A stretch of DNA of 64,000 nt from Acanthosepion pharaonis (GCA_903632075.3 CAHIKZ030004140.1:657001-721000); one strand, 5' to 3'. Numbered from the stretch's first letter, positions 8,897 to 21,129 are shown. Notes: generated from the letters alone by a model not told the origin. A program made the numbers and translations.

Positions 8897-11450
8897 TTCT
8901 CATGTATATCTCTTAATTACAAGTTTTCTATTAAAATTATTTAGTATCTTTGGAATGTTTTTGGTAAGATGTGCAATATTCAGCTTTACAGCATTATGAA
9001 AATTTAGTGTATACTATTGTATGTATCATTAATTTTAATTATTGTTGGAATTATTGTTCTGTACGTAATCATACAATTGTTTAGGAGTATCATATCAAAG
9101 AAAATATGTGTCTCCTGATTTTTATTTTAATTTTCTTAAATTACTTAAGTGCGTAAAATAAATTGAGCCTAATGGTAAAAAGCAGCAGATATAAGATGAA
9201 AGAAAAGCTCATCCAAAATTAATAATCAGTGATTTGGCTTGACATTCACTCAATTTTTGAATGATTCTAAATAAACAAATTTGCAGGTCTTTTATAATTT
9301 CTACATACATTATATACATGGGGAAATATATTTTTTTATCCATTTCTTTCATATCTTAAACATTGAATTCTTTAGTCACTACATGCTTAGAATTTTGTAT
9401 GATATTTACAGGGCTGCAAGGTTAATTTGTGTTTCTCAAGAAATATCTTCTGGTAGATTGGTTTTTATCGTTTTCATCATAAAGATCCTTCATCTTTCAG
9501 CCTAACATAATCCTGAGGACAGATCCCCTAAATCAAAATCGTTGCCAACTTCTAGCTACATAATGTATTAGTGGAAAATTCCAGGAAAAAAGCTCAGGGA
9601 AAATCAAAATGAATTGTTGATGTTTGAGTTTTGATACAAATTCAGAGAACTTCAATATTTCATTGAGAATCCAGTGCAAGTCATTGTGTTTTCCAGCTGT
9701 CAAACAAAGTGGCAACTATCTCTGGTTCCTTAAAAGCATTAAAACCCTCAGAGAGTACATTCTTCTGCTAACAATTTGATCTTTTAAAGCTAAATCAATG
9801 TCAAAGAATATGCACAAAAGATGCAGCTTTGTTTTTTGTGGAATCCAGGTCTTTCTAAACATTGTCTTCTGAACGATTATTGTGGCTGAGATTCAGGCTA
9901 CTGTATACATTTAAAAAGGTAAGACTGACTCCAAGTTGAAAGACAAAGGAAACTTTAAAAGTTTTGATTTCTATCTCAGAATTAAAGACTTTCCATTTTC
10001 CTTCAAATCTTCTTTCATCAATAATTAAATAATATTGACCATAACAATCAATACTATTGAAAAATTCAATCTATGTTTGATTAGACAAATTCAATGAGTA
10101 AATTTAATAAATTCTTAATTTCATATTTCATTCTGATACCAAAAAAAAATAATCATTGATCCCAGTCAATATTAAACAGGATGCCTAGTAAAAAAAAAGC
10201 AATAAATTCAAAAAGACATGAGACAATTGTTAAAAACTGTTGATGACTGATAACAGAAAAATTCAAGAAGAATTTCTGCACATCTTGCCAATCCCCACAT
10301 TGGATGTTCTTTGAAAAGTACAATAACCTGATGCTCAAAATCAGTGAGTTGTTTAGCATTATGTGAAGTTGTCTGCATATAACCTTTAAATGATAAGTCT
10401 CACAAGATCGAGCAGCAATTAATCAATCATAAAAGAACCAATCAGAGTTAAGTAATTTTGTTATTCAAAATTCAAGGTTATTCAAAGTCATGAATATTAA
10501 AGAAATTTATTCAAGGTTATTCAAGGTCAATTTCCTGAGAGATAAAAACAGTGATAAAAAAAAATACCTGCTTTTTTTACTTTTTTACCTTGTTGTATTT
10601 ATAATTGTGACACCAATTCCCTTGTCCTGTTTTTTAATATTTTTCTTCCCAACTGTTGGAGACATTATAATAAAAAATAACTCTTACCTGTGGCCTTTTT
10701 AGGACAAGATATCATCTTGTTCAGTCTTCAATTTATATTTATTTTTCTAATAAGTCACCATAAGAAGTCTGAAGAAAATGAAAAACTAATTTAATTTTAG
10801 GTTCATCAAATGCTGCTAAAAAGAAGAAGAAAATTAGCATTATATTTGTTGACTTATTATCATAGTGCAAGACTGACCACCAGAAAAAGGGCCCTTTAGA
10901 TGAATTTTAAACTCAGTTTGCCTCCGTTTAATGTTTTATATATGATGAACTTCCCACAATTTCTGACACAATTTTGCATTATCTTGCACATTATAAATTA
11001 TAAAAGAGAATTTCTTAAAATGTCTTTTGAGCATCACTGGTTCTGTAAAGGAGGACATTTTGGCTCATTAAATTTTCCAATATCAAGAATCAACATGAAG
11101 CTCTTCCCCCAAGAAGAACTGATGGCTTGTTCCTGTTTCACATGGGAATACTTCAGCTAATTTGAAATTTTGGCCTTATTAAACTGTAGGGAATATAAGT
11201 AAGAAAACAAAACTACGAAGGAATTTCTGAAAGCTCAACAGATGCAGCAGACACTTTAAGAACCTACTGGTCACAATTTTATGATTAAAATAACAAAGAG
11301 GAAAATATTACTCCAAAATTTTCTGAAATAACACCGGTCCATTTTTTTAAAAAAAAATTTGTTTCTGTAAATTTGTCAAAACAGGACAAATCAAAACAGC
11401 TTCCATTATTTATCTAATTTACATAATTTTTCGACTCTACACTACTGTAC
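8897..11450. other. 2.5 kb of AT-rich DNA, no gene recognised
   Basis: No open frame here shows a protein family signature and no transposon termini were found. Small local repeats of TTATTCAAGGT occur around 10460-10530. This may be unique sequence or very old repeat. Confidence 0.5.
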
Positions 11451-11960
11451 ATAAAGAGAGGGATCAGTTTTCTATTGTTATTACGTTGAACCTGACTAGA
11501 ATTACTACACTGTCAGATTTTATTATGCAAGTCAACGTTTTCAGAATAAATTAGTATTAAGCAAATGAAATTGGGAAAGTTTTCAAGATAAATTAACATT
11601 AAATATTAATATATGAGTCTACTGGACATAAAGTGAGGGATCAGTTTTCTATTGTTATTAAGTAATAAACTGATCCCCTAGAATTACTGTACTGTTAGAT
11701 TTTATTATGCAAGTCAATGATTTCAGCTTAAAATTGGTATTAAGCAAATGATGAAGAAAATGTTTTCAAGATATATTTACATTAAATATTAGCATATAAT
11801 TCTACTGGACATAAAGTGAGGGATCAGTTTTCTATTGTTATTAAGTAATAAATTGATCCCCTAGTGTTACTATGCTGTCATATTTTATTATGCAAGTCAA
11901 TGTTTTCAGAATAAAATTAACCAAATTATGTTGGGAATGTTTTCAAGTCATATTTATATG
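11451..11960. repeat. about 180-bp tandem repeat, roughly 2.8 copies
   Basis: The landmark ATAAAG(A/T)GAGGGATCAG occurs at 11451, 11628 and 11811, giving periods of 177 and 183. Each unit also carries TTTTATTATGCAAGTCAA. The second and third units contain an internal inverted repeat, GGGATCAGTTT against AAACTGATCCCC (AAATTGATCCCC in the third), about 30 bases apart. A dispersed relative lies around 46610-46870. Confidence 0.8.
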
Positions 11961-12185
11961 ATAAATACACACTTTGAATGTCTGTTTTTATTGAAAATAA
12001 TTATGACAACTTATTTAATGGTGTGAGATTTTATTATGCATTTTTTATGTTGTTCAATATATTGGAAATAAATATACTTTAGTATTGTCATTGCTATTTA
12101 TTTTTTAATTTAAAATCTACAAAAATTGACATCAGTTATAAGAAAGATATAAGCTCAAAAGAGAAAAAAAGACATTGTAAAATTA

Positions 12186-12254
12186 TTGAGTGACAAGAAC
12201 AATAACAAATGTAAACAAAAGAGAAAACATGGGACGCAGCACAAAGAAGAAGAA

Positions 12255-12288
<34 letters not shown>

Positions 12289-12710
12289 GCCTCCTTATTG
12301 ATATGGCAATCCCTGCTGACTGCAGTGTATCTTTGAAGATATTCAAAAAGCTGTCAAAATACAAGGACCTTGAAATAGAAATCTCGAAAATGTGGCATAT
12401 GGGAACATCAACAATCCCTGTTGTAGTTGGAGCCCTAGGATTGGTTGGAAAAGATTGTAGTAGACTAATTGAAGGGATTCCTGGAAGTCCATGCCTCAAG
12501 GAGATACAAAAAATTGTTCTGACAAGTACAGCCCACACTTTACGAAGGGCTTTATTTATGTAATTTTTTTTTTTTTTGTCAGTGTAAAGTGTCATGATGC
12601 CATTTCTAACCTTAGGTCCCTGGGTAGGAAATGTGTAAATGCCAGAAATCCAAGAAAATAAAAAATAAAATAATAAATAAAAATAATAATAATAATAATA
12701 ATAATGTCAT
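12186..12710 (+). pseudogene. 3' end of a LINE reverse transcriptase ORF with (AAT)n tail
   Basis: The plus frame 12186-12563 ends with a C-terminal domain familiar from LINE polymerases of invertebrates: LLIDMAIPADCSV, KYKDLEIEISKMW, IPVVVGALGLVGK, then a terminal helix ending RRALFM. An in-frame (AAT)n tract (12256-12287) gives a run of asparagines directly before the domain, which is not typical and looks like microsatellite expansion at a truncation point. After the stop, a short untranslated region ends in an (AAT)n tail at about 12660-12705. The copy is 5'-truncated. I do not assign a specific LINE clade. Confidence 0.65.
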
Positions 12711-12895
12711 GTTTTAAAGAAATACAAAAAAATGTACTCATAAGTACAGCTCACATAAGACAAAGAGCTTTATCTATGTACATTTACAAAAATGCTCAGT
12801 GGAAAATATCATGAAGCCATTTCTGACCATAGGTCTCTGGTTGGGACCCAGAATGAAATGTGTATACAACAGAACACAAAAGAAATAATAATACA
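12711..12895 (+). mobile_element. second, shorter LINE 3' end of the same family
   Basis: This repeats the last part of the preceding element: a block with AAGTACAGCTCACAT, then GAGCTTTATCTATGTA, then CATGAAGCCATTTCTGACC and GGTCTCTGG, against the matching parts at 12525-12630. It sits head-to-tail with the first copy, so either the array arose by tandem insertion at the (AAT)n tail or by local duplication. Confidence 0.65.
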
Positions 12896-13535
12896 TGAAA
12901 ACTAATTTCTCAATAGTATTTTTTATTGATGAATATAGAGCTATGTTAGTTGAATCTGATTGACAAAGTTGTGTTTTAGTACTTCATGGAAATGGTTAAA
13001 CAAGAGGACCTTGACTCCGCCATATTGAATAGGAGCAATGTTTTGAGTTAGTATTGTAAATAATAGAATTATATAGCTCTTTAAAACTAATACTGCAGTC
13101 AAGTGAAATACAGGTGGTAGTTGCAAATTCTTGAATCGCAAGCAAGAAGACTTAAGCTAAAGTGTTTATTAATTAGAGAAAATGTTTCTTAAACATAAAG
13201 CAAAAGTAACAGTTGATGTCCTTGCTGAAAAAGATTTCAAAGACACAAAATTAATGCAATGATTTCTCCATATATTAATCCAATAGAACATTTATGGTCA
13301 TTCATTAAAAGAAATAAAATATGAGAATGGAAAATAAAATCTAATGTTTAAAAAGCATTAATAACTGCAGCAAGTAATGCTAAAGTTGAAGAGTTAACAA
13401 AATCAATTATTGAAAGACAGATGAATGTCATAGAATGTCAATGAGTCCATGTTAACATGTAAAATAAGTTATCCAAGTATATGGGATAATGTGTCAATCA
13501 TTTATATAATAGTATGGCCCTTATCTTTTGGTTTC

Positions 13536-13536
<1 letters not shown>
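12896..13536. other. no gene recognised
   Basis: AT-rich DNA with no motif or repeat I can name. Confidence 0.5.
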
Positions 13537-13587
<51 letters not shown>

Positions 13588-13850
13588 GTCCCATGACCAG
13601 GGGTGTTCATAGGGTTGCTGTGCTGTTGAGTACCTGACCAATTCACTCCAGCATCCTGGGTATGATGAGAAACTACATCCAGCGGCAAGGCCTCTGATCG
13701 AGAGGTTTTTAGGAACATGGAACCACTTTGTATTTATTGTTGTTCCCGGGGACACCCTGATCCAGTGTGGTAGCACCTGTTAGGGTGCCAGCTATGAGCG
13801 GATAGTTACCCCCCCCTCGCAACTAAACTGGAGTCAAAATACTATGTAAA
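13537..13850 (-). mobile_element. candidate short interspersed element with (GAT)n tail
   Basis: A GC-richer block (about 13587-13840) unlike its AT-rich flanks ends, on the minus strand, in a (GAT)n tract of about 16 repeats (13537-13586). Minus-strand landmarks are ACCTCTCGATCAGAGGCC, which contains a small palindrome, and CAACAGCACAGCAACCC just before the tail. The layout (distinct body, microsatellite 3' tail) suggests a non-LTR-mobilised short element. No A or B box is convincing, so it could instead be a truncated LINE tail. Confidence 0.4.
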
Positions 13851-13904
13851 TATAAAAATACATTTTCATATTAAAAAAAATTACCAGCAATACATTTATA
13901 ATGT

Positions 13905-13907
<3 letters not shown>

Positions 13908-13975
<68 letters not shown>
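13908..13975. repeat. (AT)n microsatellite
   Basis: Uninterrupted AT tract of about 68 bases. Confidence 0.97.
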
Positions 13976-13979
<4 letters not shown>

Positions 13980-13983
<4 letters not shown>

Positions 13984-15110
13984 ATCATTCATAAATAACA
14001 TGTTTTGGGCAAATAAACCTTGTGGAACCCTATTACTCTCCAGCTCAAACCACAGGCAATATCATCTAACCTTGTTCACAGACACGTGGCTGTTGATTCA
14101 ATTGGTTGTACCCTCCAACATAGCCACTGATTTCAGTCTAGGAAGCCTTCCACCCAGCAATGTCATGTCATCACCACACTAGCTACATACACACTCTGTG
14201 GAGTCCAGCCTACTCCCATCATGCTAGATGGCCATGGATCCTACAAGAAGCTTCATCCTCCTTTTGACAAATTTTGTTTTTAATCTATAAATTTAATTTA
14301 TATTTTACTAATTTTTCTTGCATAATCAAATCTGACAAGTCCAACAAACTATTTTAATTAGGATAGATATTATAAACTGAGATTGACATGCCATCTTTCC
14401 CATGTAAATATAAATATATCCTGAAAACTTTATGAGCATCAGTTGTCTAATACCAATTTTATTGTGAAAAACGTTGAATTGCTTAATTAAATCTGATACT
14501 GTATGAATCTGATCTCACCTCTGGGCCAAAGAATCTTTGTGGGAAAGGCCATCTCCTTCACTCTAGACGATGCAAATCTAAATTTATTCCTCCTGTTTCA
14601 AATTCCAGGCGTATGCACCACAAAAAAAATCTACTCAAACTGAAACAACATCAATTCCATTTTGCCAAATGGAAGATTTTTTTGTGCCTCTGATAACTTT
14701 TCTCCACAGACAAGAAAAAGAATGTTTCTGATCCAAACATTTCAATGGTGAAATTGTCAAGGACCACCCATCTGTAGTTTTCCTGGTGACATAGCTACAT
14801 CAGGCATGCTGTCACAAATTTCCTGAAAGGCTCTGCCCAGTTCTCACCATTTAATCATCGTAAAAGCTCTTGATTTCTTCTTTTACACACAAGTTGCCAA
14901 ATTCACATGCAAGTAAAGGGAACAGATTTTGTAAAAATGCACTTACCATCAATTGCACAACTTTCCCTGCTGAAAAGACATAGAAACATCTGACCTTGTT
15001 ATTCTTGTATTTTAATGTTTCCTGAGAACTATTTTATCAAATTTTTGGTTATTTACAGAAAGATAAGATCTGGGCTTGTTCATCAGAAAATGAATAAACT
15101 TTTATTTACA
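13980..15110. other. no gene recognised
   Basis: Somewhat GC-richer than the flanks between about 14020-14230 and 14500-14830, but no open frame, transposon terminus or RNA signature could be supported. Confidence 0.5.

Positions 15111-15113
<3 letters not shown>

Positions 15114-15173
<60 letters not shown>
15114..15173. repeat. (TA)n microsatellite
   Basis: TA tract of about 60 bases. Confidence 0.97.
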
Positions 15174-15178
<5 letters not shown>

Positions 15179-15750
15179 GAGAAAAGTAATAATAATGACA
15201 TATATACACTAACACAACAATGATGTATTTAAGAATCATCCTTTATTTCATAGAACAAATAAGTTTAAATCTCTATAAATATCAGTTCTTAAGAAAACTG
15301 ATTTCCTCAGAGGAATATTACCAATTATAAAATGTCTACTAACAGAAAACAAGTGATGCAATCAATGTATGAAATTTACTAAACCAAGTTTTATAGAAAA
15401 AGAATTGTAAAAAGTTCAAATAAAAATATTTTGATTTCTTCTCAAAGTTCAAGAACTGTGAAATAGAAAAAGAAATTCTGAACATGGTTCCTGATGAATA
15501 CTTTGCCAGCTGGTCAAATTAAAATGGTATTCCTTGAAAACTTTTTATTAGACAATTTTAAAAAAAAGAATGGAATTAATGCAATCTATGTTACATATAT
15601 ATAATGTTTTGGTAAAAATATGAATAAACTTTATGCAAATAAATTTCACATGAATATTTGAAAAAAAAAAGACATATTAATATATATAAATATTTAATAT
15701 ATATTACATAAATATTATATGTAGGTAATCAGCAGACAAAACATTTTGAT

Positions 15751-15754
<4 letters not shown>
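15174..15754. other. no gene recognised
   Basis: AT-rich DNA between two TA tracts, with no supported feature. Confidence 0.5.

Positions 15755-15809
<55 letters not shown>
15755..15809. repeat. (TA)n microsatellite
   Basis: TA tract of about 55 bases. Confidence 0.97.
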
Positions 15810-15813
<4 letters not shown>

Positions 15814-16061
15814 GGTTCTGTGAGCGTGAAACTCGAATTATGACTAGGGCTACCCTTTCATAGGATTGAATGTTTGTAAGTGTTTTTGTTCAGTCCAGAC
15901 AATGTAGACTTTGATCACTTTACTATACTGAATAAGTAAGTTTGTTTTTGTACTTTTTCTCTTTCTTTTTCAGTATAGTTGTCTTTATTTGAAACTGTAT
16001 CTGGATAAGAGTTTTAGGTTTTTTGTTTTTCTTTAATTTTATATATATATGTATATATAAT

Positions 16062-16262
16062 CATGTCACCCCCCAAGTAAGGCAATAAAGCCACTAAGAT
16101 TCAAGAGGCTACTGAATCTGAGATAATATGAAAAAAAATATCATCTAGAATAAAGAACAATGAAAGTACAGGAATTAAGAAGACAGAAGTTAATGATTGA
16201 TATTGTATTTAAATTTTTGAAGATTAAACTTGACTTGCAAGAATCTGAAAAAGAGGTCCACA
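16062..16262 (-). mobile_element. LINE family 1 tail
   Basis: On the minus strand this ends with the family signature AGTGGCTTTATTGCCTTACTTGGGG, split here by small changes, preceded by CAAAAATTTAAATACAAT, as in the longer plus copy at 16790-17413. Only the last 200 bases are present. Family 1 copies share a terminal TTGCTTGGGGT(G/A)AAAT followed by a short A-rich end. Confidence 0.6.
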
Positions 16263-16770
16263 GGTGATAATGTTTTTTATTTTACCATGATATTCACCCT
16301 GTACAAGGCCCATGTGCCATTCAAGGTAGATGGTTACAGAGTAAGAGGCATATTTTATGAGGATGTGGGGAAGATAATGATTAAGCCTAGACTTGAATAA
16401 GCCAAGATTTTAGTGTTCCTTCTCAGACTCAGTTCCACAAAGCAATGGTCTGTGGGAAGAAATTTCTTGAGTAGAACTTACATCTCACCAATGGAATACG
16501 AAGGGAATGTGGATGGTTTACTACAATGTGTGTAACAAAGTGGATCTTAGCCATAATGGTTAGAACTGGTGGAACTAAATAATGATAGTGATTCATCAAA
16601 CCTTTTTGGATGAATACTTGCTGCATAAATAGCATTGTTTGAATATGTGAGTAACAACAAAGTTTTTGAAATGGAAATAAAAAGCACACACTTACAATTA
16701 GAATCAGAAAGACAGATTTGGAATTTCTAGAGGAAAGCACTGAGTAAACAACCAAATGAGCTTTTGTGTA
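16263..16770 (-). pseudogene. LINE family 2 reverse transcriptase C-terminus
   Basis: The minus frame from about 16760 includes HYLVPPVLTIMAKIHFVTH, NHPHSLRIPLVRCKFYSR and FFPQTIALWN. This is the C-terminal block of jockey/CR1-like LINE polymerases, where a basic segment precedes an aromatic FFPRTxxLWN motif. It then loses frame; the untranslated tail ends near 16290 with sequence matching GGGCCTTGTAC. The copy is 5'-truncated. Other family 2 copies are at 46905, 49395, 54020 and 55100. Confidence 0.65.
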
Positions 16771-16789
16771 AATGCTTATAAACTGCTTG

Positions 16790-17413
16790 GTCTGCTGCGA
16801 GGAAAGTGGGTTGACCATGTCGTACCAGACAATTTTTCCTGCCAGAATCTATCTTGCTACCATTCGTCAATGCTTTGTATATTGTTGCTGCATATGTCTG
16901 ATGCTTCTGCTATATATTTTGAGATTCTTGATAAAATCCAAATAAGAATGTGCAATGTTATTGGCTGACCTGGCATCTCAGCTTCAGTTATTTTCCCAAA
17001 GCCATAACATAGCTTCCCTGTGCCTTTTCTATTAATATTGTCATGGTAATTGCTCTAAACATTCCATGTTGATGTCTAGACTTTACGAATTTAAGTGCAG
17101 TACTGGATTGTTGGATAGGTCTCATCATTTTACAGTTAGTTGAAATGGCTATATATAACTATAAGTTCTATGCTAACAGTTTCTTCTATCTCAATTCTCA
17201 CTTGTGGAACTCTCTTCTGGATTCTTACTTCTCAGTCAAGTTTGAAAAATTTAAATGCAATGCCAATCATCATCTTCTGTCTTCTTAATTCCTGTTCTTT
17301 TATTGTTCCCTCTCTTTAATAAAATTTTTTCTCACAATCTTTAACAATCAGTAACCACTTGAATATTAGTGGCTTTATTGCCTTGCTTAGGGTGAATTCA
17401 ATAAAAAAAAAAC
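16790..17413 (+). pseudogene. LINE family 1 reverse transcriptase C-terminus and tail
   Basis: The plus strand begins in a region encoding a decayed AARKVG...CARQFFLPESIL block and continues through a segment matching IYFEILDKIQIRMCNVIG (in the frame 16756-16968). It ends with a LWNSLLDSYFSVKFEKFKCN-like block and the family tail near 17405 (TTGCCTTGCTTAGGGTGAAT, then a short A run). Stops and small indels are frequent. It lies back to back with minus-strand family 2 and family 1 copies. Confidence 0.65.
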
Positions 17414-17414
17414 A

Positions 17415-17525
17415 GGAGTGATAGCAAAAAACTTACAAAGAGCTACAAAGGATAGGAGATTTGTGGAGAGCCATGATCACCGACATTCTGAAAAGACACA
17501 GCACATAGAAGAAGAGGAATAAATA
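17415..17525 (+). mobile_element. LINE family 3 tail
   Basis: It contains GAGAGCCATGATCACCGACAT followed by a CACAGCACATAGAAGAAGAGG end, in two parts. This is the terminal signature of a LINE whose protein ends with a (K)DRxxWRAMIAxVL-like block. Only about 110 bases remain. Confidence 0.5.
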
Positions 17526-18025
17526 AAAAAAAAACTCTCCAAAGAGTCACCATATCTAATGAACAAGTATTTTTAATTGGAGGTCATTACTGAAGGTTCA
17601 AGCTGTGCAATAAGAAATCTGATCTAAATTAAAGCAAAAAAGCTGAACAAAGAAATCACCTTGAAATTTTCCCCCCATACAGTAAATATTTTTTAACGTA
17701 TCTAAAGCAAATTTCGTAAAATGTTTCAAAACAGAAAAATAATCTCTTACTGCATATTCTTGAGAGATATTATCCTTTTGGAGATATTGAGTGATGGTTC
17801 ATAATCTATTGTGATATTTAATCTTGGCTAGGTGCTCATATTAATATAGCCTTGTACCAACCTTAACACATTGTAGGGAAGTACAATGGTTTGAAATCAT
17901 TGCAAGTGTCTACATTACTATTTGGTAATGATTACTAATGTTGTTTTTATTAATTCTCATTTCCATTTATCCAATTTATTTTTAGCTCAGTTCTATCACC
18001 AGTCATCATCCCTATGGTCGAATAA
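17526..18025. other. no gene recognised
   Basis: AT-rich DNA without supported features. Confidence 0.5.
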
Positions 18026-18965
18026 TTGACATGCCAAGTCAATAAGAACATGAATAATCAGCCTAAACGTAAATCCAGTATTGCTGACAAAACCTGGCCA
18101 TTGGTCTGGAAAAGGACCTCCAATCTGTTGCTGACTGGAGCAAGAAATGGCTGGTTAACTTTAATGATTCAAAAACAAAACTGCTCTCTTTTACCCACCA
18201 CAGAGAACCCTCCCTGCCTCTGAATGTCTGATGCTCAATCCCACGAAAGCACCTCTCTGTGACTGCTTGGTCTCACACCGTCTGCTGACCTGAGATGGAA
18301 TAAATACATTGAATCAATAGCTTCATCTACTGCAAGGAAAGTTGGTTCTTTGTGTCACGCCAGAAAGTTTTTCTTGTCCAAGTCCATCCTTCAAATCTAT
18401 AAATCAACCATTCATCCTTGCATGGAATACTGCTGCCATATATGGTCTGGAGCCCCTGCTGTTCTTCTTAAGGTCCTTGACAAAATCCATAGACAGATAT
18501 GCAATGTGATTGGCCCTGATATGGCATCTCATTTACAGTGACTCTCTCACAGATGTGCTGCTGCTTCCCTCTGTCTTTTCTACAAATATTTTCACAGTAT
18601 TTGCTCCAATCGGCTACTTTCGCTGGTTCCCAAACTGCATGAATTTATTAGGTTGGCATCTCAGTCCCACCCTTTCATTGTTGAAATGGTGAAATGTAGC
18701 CATCTCTTCTATTCCAATAGCTTTATGTCTTGCACTTCTCATCTATGGAACTCCCCTCCTCTTACTTGCTTCCCTAATAGCTATCATCTCCAACTATTCA
18801 AATGCAATGACAATCGACATCTCCAGATCCCTTGATCTATTCCCCGTCATTTTCTTCATCCTTTCCTCTATCACGCCTCTTTACTACTCTTGCTCCCACT
18901 CTCTGTAACCCCTTAAGTGCTAGTGGCACTCCCATCTTGCTTGGGGTAAAATGCTTAAAAAAAGA
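18026..18965 (+). pseudogene. LINE family 1 reverse transcriptase C-terminal third
   Basis: The best preserved family 1 copy. Across three frames the plus strand encodes a connected series typical of jockey-type LINE polymerases after the catalytic palm: a DWSKKWLVNFNDSKTKLL-like block (about 18125-18190); LSADLRWNKYIESIA and CHARKFFLSKSILQIYKS; TIHPCMEYCCHIWSGAPAVL and VLDKIHRQICNVIGPDM (to 18541); a C-terminal domain with SNSFMSCTSHLWNSPPL; and FPNSYHLQLFKCNDNRHLQ. The catalytic YADD region is missing. The tail ends with CTTGCTTGGGGTAAAATGC and an A-rich end near 18965. At least three frameshifts or stops interrupt it. It is noticeably GC-richer than its surroundings, as are other copies of this subtype (21130, 35770). 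Confidence 0.8.
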
Positions 18966-19115
18966 AAAAAAAATGTGTCAGAACAACAAATATGAAAATA
19001 CTAAAGTATTTTGCTTGTTCAATTTTATTAATGTTTAATAAACTCTTTCTAAAAAGATTTTTTTCAAATTTCACTTGTCAGTGAATATTCACACATACCT
19101 GTACCCACACAAAAT

Positions 19116-19118
<3 letters not shown>

Positions 19119-19174
<56 letters not shown>
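19119..19174. repeat. (TA)n microsatellite
   Basis: TA tract of about 56 bases; a shorter TA run follows at about 19263-19276. Confidence 0.97.
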
Positions 19175-19179
<5 letters not shown>

Positions 19180-19419
19180 TAGCTTGTACACACAAATACA
19201 TAATCAACACATGCAAACATGCATGATCTCTATACAATTCCATCCATGCATATGCACATTTCTATATATATATATATTATAAATAAATTATGCATCTCTT
19301 GCTATTCTGATAATTTAAGAGATAAGAATTGACATCCATTACTACCTTTTTGTATTTTTTCTTTGCGCACAAGAAAGAGCAAGTGAGACTGGTACTACCT
19401 GTGTCCCTATCATGACGAA

Positions 19420-20946
19420 ACGCATACACTCACCAATTGCTTTATAAGTTAAACTCTTCTTGTACCAAGTTGGACACTTTTTGCTTTTGAAACCACCTGA
19501 ATTATTTTTGGCATGGATTCAACAATGTCCTGGAAGCACTCTTTCAAAATTTAAGTCCATGTTCTTATTATGGCATCCCACAATTCTTCTAGATTGGTTG
19601 GCTCCATATCCAGGAATTGAATTTACCTTTCCAACACATCCCAAAGGTGCACATAGAAATTGAGTGATTGTGGAAGCCACTTTAAAAGAGAAAATTCATT
19701 GCTGTGTTCCATGAATCAATCTCTGACATTTTTGTCTTATTGTTGTGCTGACTCGTTGGAGATGACCACAAGTGAATAAGGGCACCATAAATATAAATTG
19801 AGGCACATAGTCTGCAACAATACCTAGGTAGGCTGTGGCATTTAAATGATATTTTGTTGGTAGTAAGGGTCCCAATGTATACCAAGAGGGTATTTCCCAT
19901 ACTACTACACCCCCACAACCGGCCTGAACCATTGATACCAGGTAGGATGAATCTATATTTTTATGTTATTTACACTAAATTCTGGTCCTACCATCCAATT
20001 GCTATACTAGTAATCAAGAAGAATTAGTAATCAGTAGAAATTAGGACTCATCAGATTAGGCAACATTTTCCCAATTTTCTATTGTATTAGTAATCTTTTA
20101 GTAAATTGTAGCTTCAGTTGAGTGGTACCTTGTATGGTCCCTTACTGCTGTAGCATGTCTGCTTCAAGGTTCGACATGTTGAGCATTCACAGATGCTCTT
20201 CTGCCTCAAAATAGTACAGCCACATGTATCTGAGGATGCCTGTCTACTAGGGCGGATAGCTAATCCCTGTTGCAGACCCCTGTTCAGGCACATTTGTGTT
20301 TGTTCAATATCCACATATGTGGTTCATACTGCAACTATGTTGAGTGGATCTTAGTTACAGTTTCTATGAGAGTGTGCATTATCTAGCATAATCAACAGTC
20401 TGAACAAGGCCAGAATGCTCAAACTCTTGGTCACAAGGACTTGTGACTTTGTGCTAGCTCGACCATCGTCGACTCCCAAGAGTTCCATCTATCCAATTTC
20501 ACTCACTTTGGGTCAACCCGTGGTGTGGTTTTCAGGCACTTTTCAAAGGTGCCACATGCTGAGATCACTCCCTCCAGACCAATAACAAATTGAACATGGT
20601 GTCTTATGGTCAGAAAATGAATGTACTAACCACTTGGCCACATGCCCTAGCAACAGACATCTGCATACCGACATTGAAAAGAATGGTTATTTTACCTTTT
20701 TATCAACTTGAAACATTCAGGCAATTTCTCTTCAACTTGTTTCATCAACAAGGAAGTTCTCCTCACAGAAGTGCTACTCAATGGAATTTTTCCCTTTTCC
20801 TGACCATTCTTTGCAAAATAAATTCCTAGAGATACTTCTGTCTGAAAATCCTTATAGATCAGCAATCTTGAAATACTTAGCCCCACACATCTGGCACCAA
20901 TAAGCATGAAGCATTCAAAGTCATTTAAATAACCATTCTTTCCCAT
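19420..20946 (-). pseudogene. Tc1-like transposase, degenerate, interrupted by a SINE
   Basis: Minus-strand pieces in order form a Tc1/mariner transposase. Residues from 20946 give the N-terminal helix-turn-helix (MGKNGYLNDFE, then GARCVGLSISRLL). After an interruption (about 20345-20690), 20314-20114 encodes DTCGCTILRQKSICECST and YSSKGPYKVPLN. Next comes an ENVAXSDES-like first aspartate block near 20040-20080. The 19932-19696 frame has VQAGCGGVVVWEIPSWYTLG and LLPTKYHLNATAYLGIVAD. The C-terminus near 19560-19420 matches EPTNLEELWDAI and an ECFQDIVESMPK helix. The final catalytic DNAPCH and SPDLNPIEHLWD blocks are recognisable only as eroded versions. Stops and the insertion make it inactive. 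Terminal inverted repeats were not identified. Confidence 0.75.
20345..20655 (-). mobile_element. tRNA-headed SINE inserted in the Tc1-like gene
   Basis: The minus strand starts with GGGCATGTGGCCAAGTGG (A box) followed by TTAGTACATTC and, about 35 bases on, ATGTTCAATTTGTT (weak B box). The body contains GGGAGTCGACGATGGTCGAG and continues to about 20345. It accounts for the gap in the transposase alignment. The tRNA-like head is clear, the exact 3' end is not, and I could not find a convincing target duplication. Confidence 0.6.
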
Positions 20947-21129
20947 AGTAATGCATGAAATGAAATTCAGCAGGTCATTACAACAATGTTTAAATTCCTA
21001 TATTCATTAAATGGCTGCCATATCATAGGCTGATTAGAAACTTGCATAAAAATGCATTTCTTTACAAGTACTTAATTAAACGGCCAATGACTGTATAAGC
21101 CTCCCTTTTTTTAGGCTTAGAATCATGTC

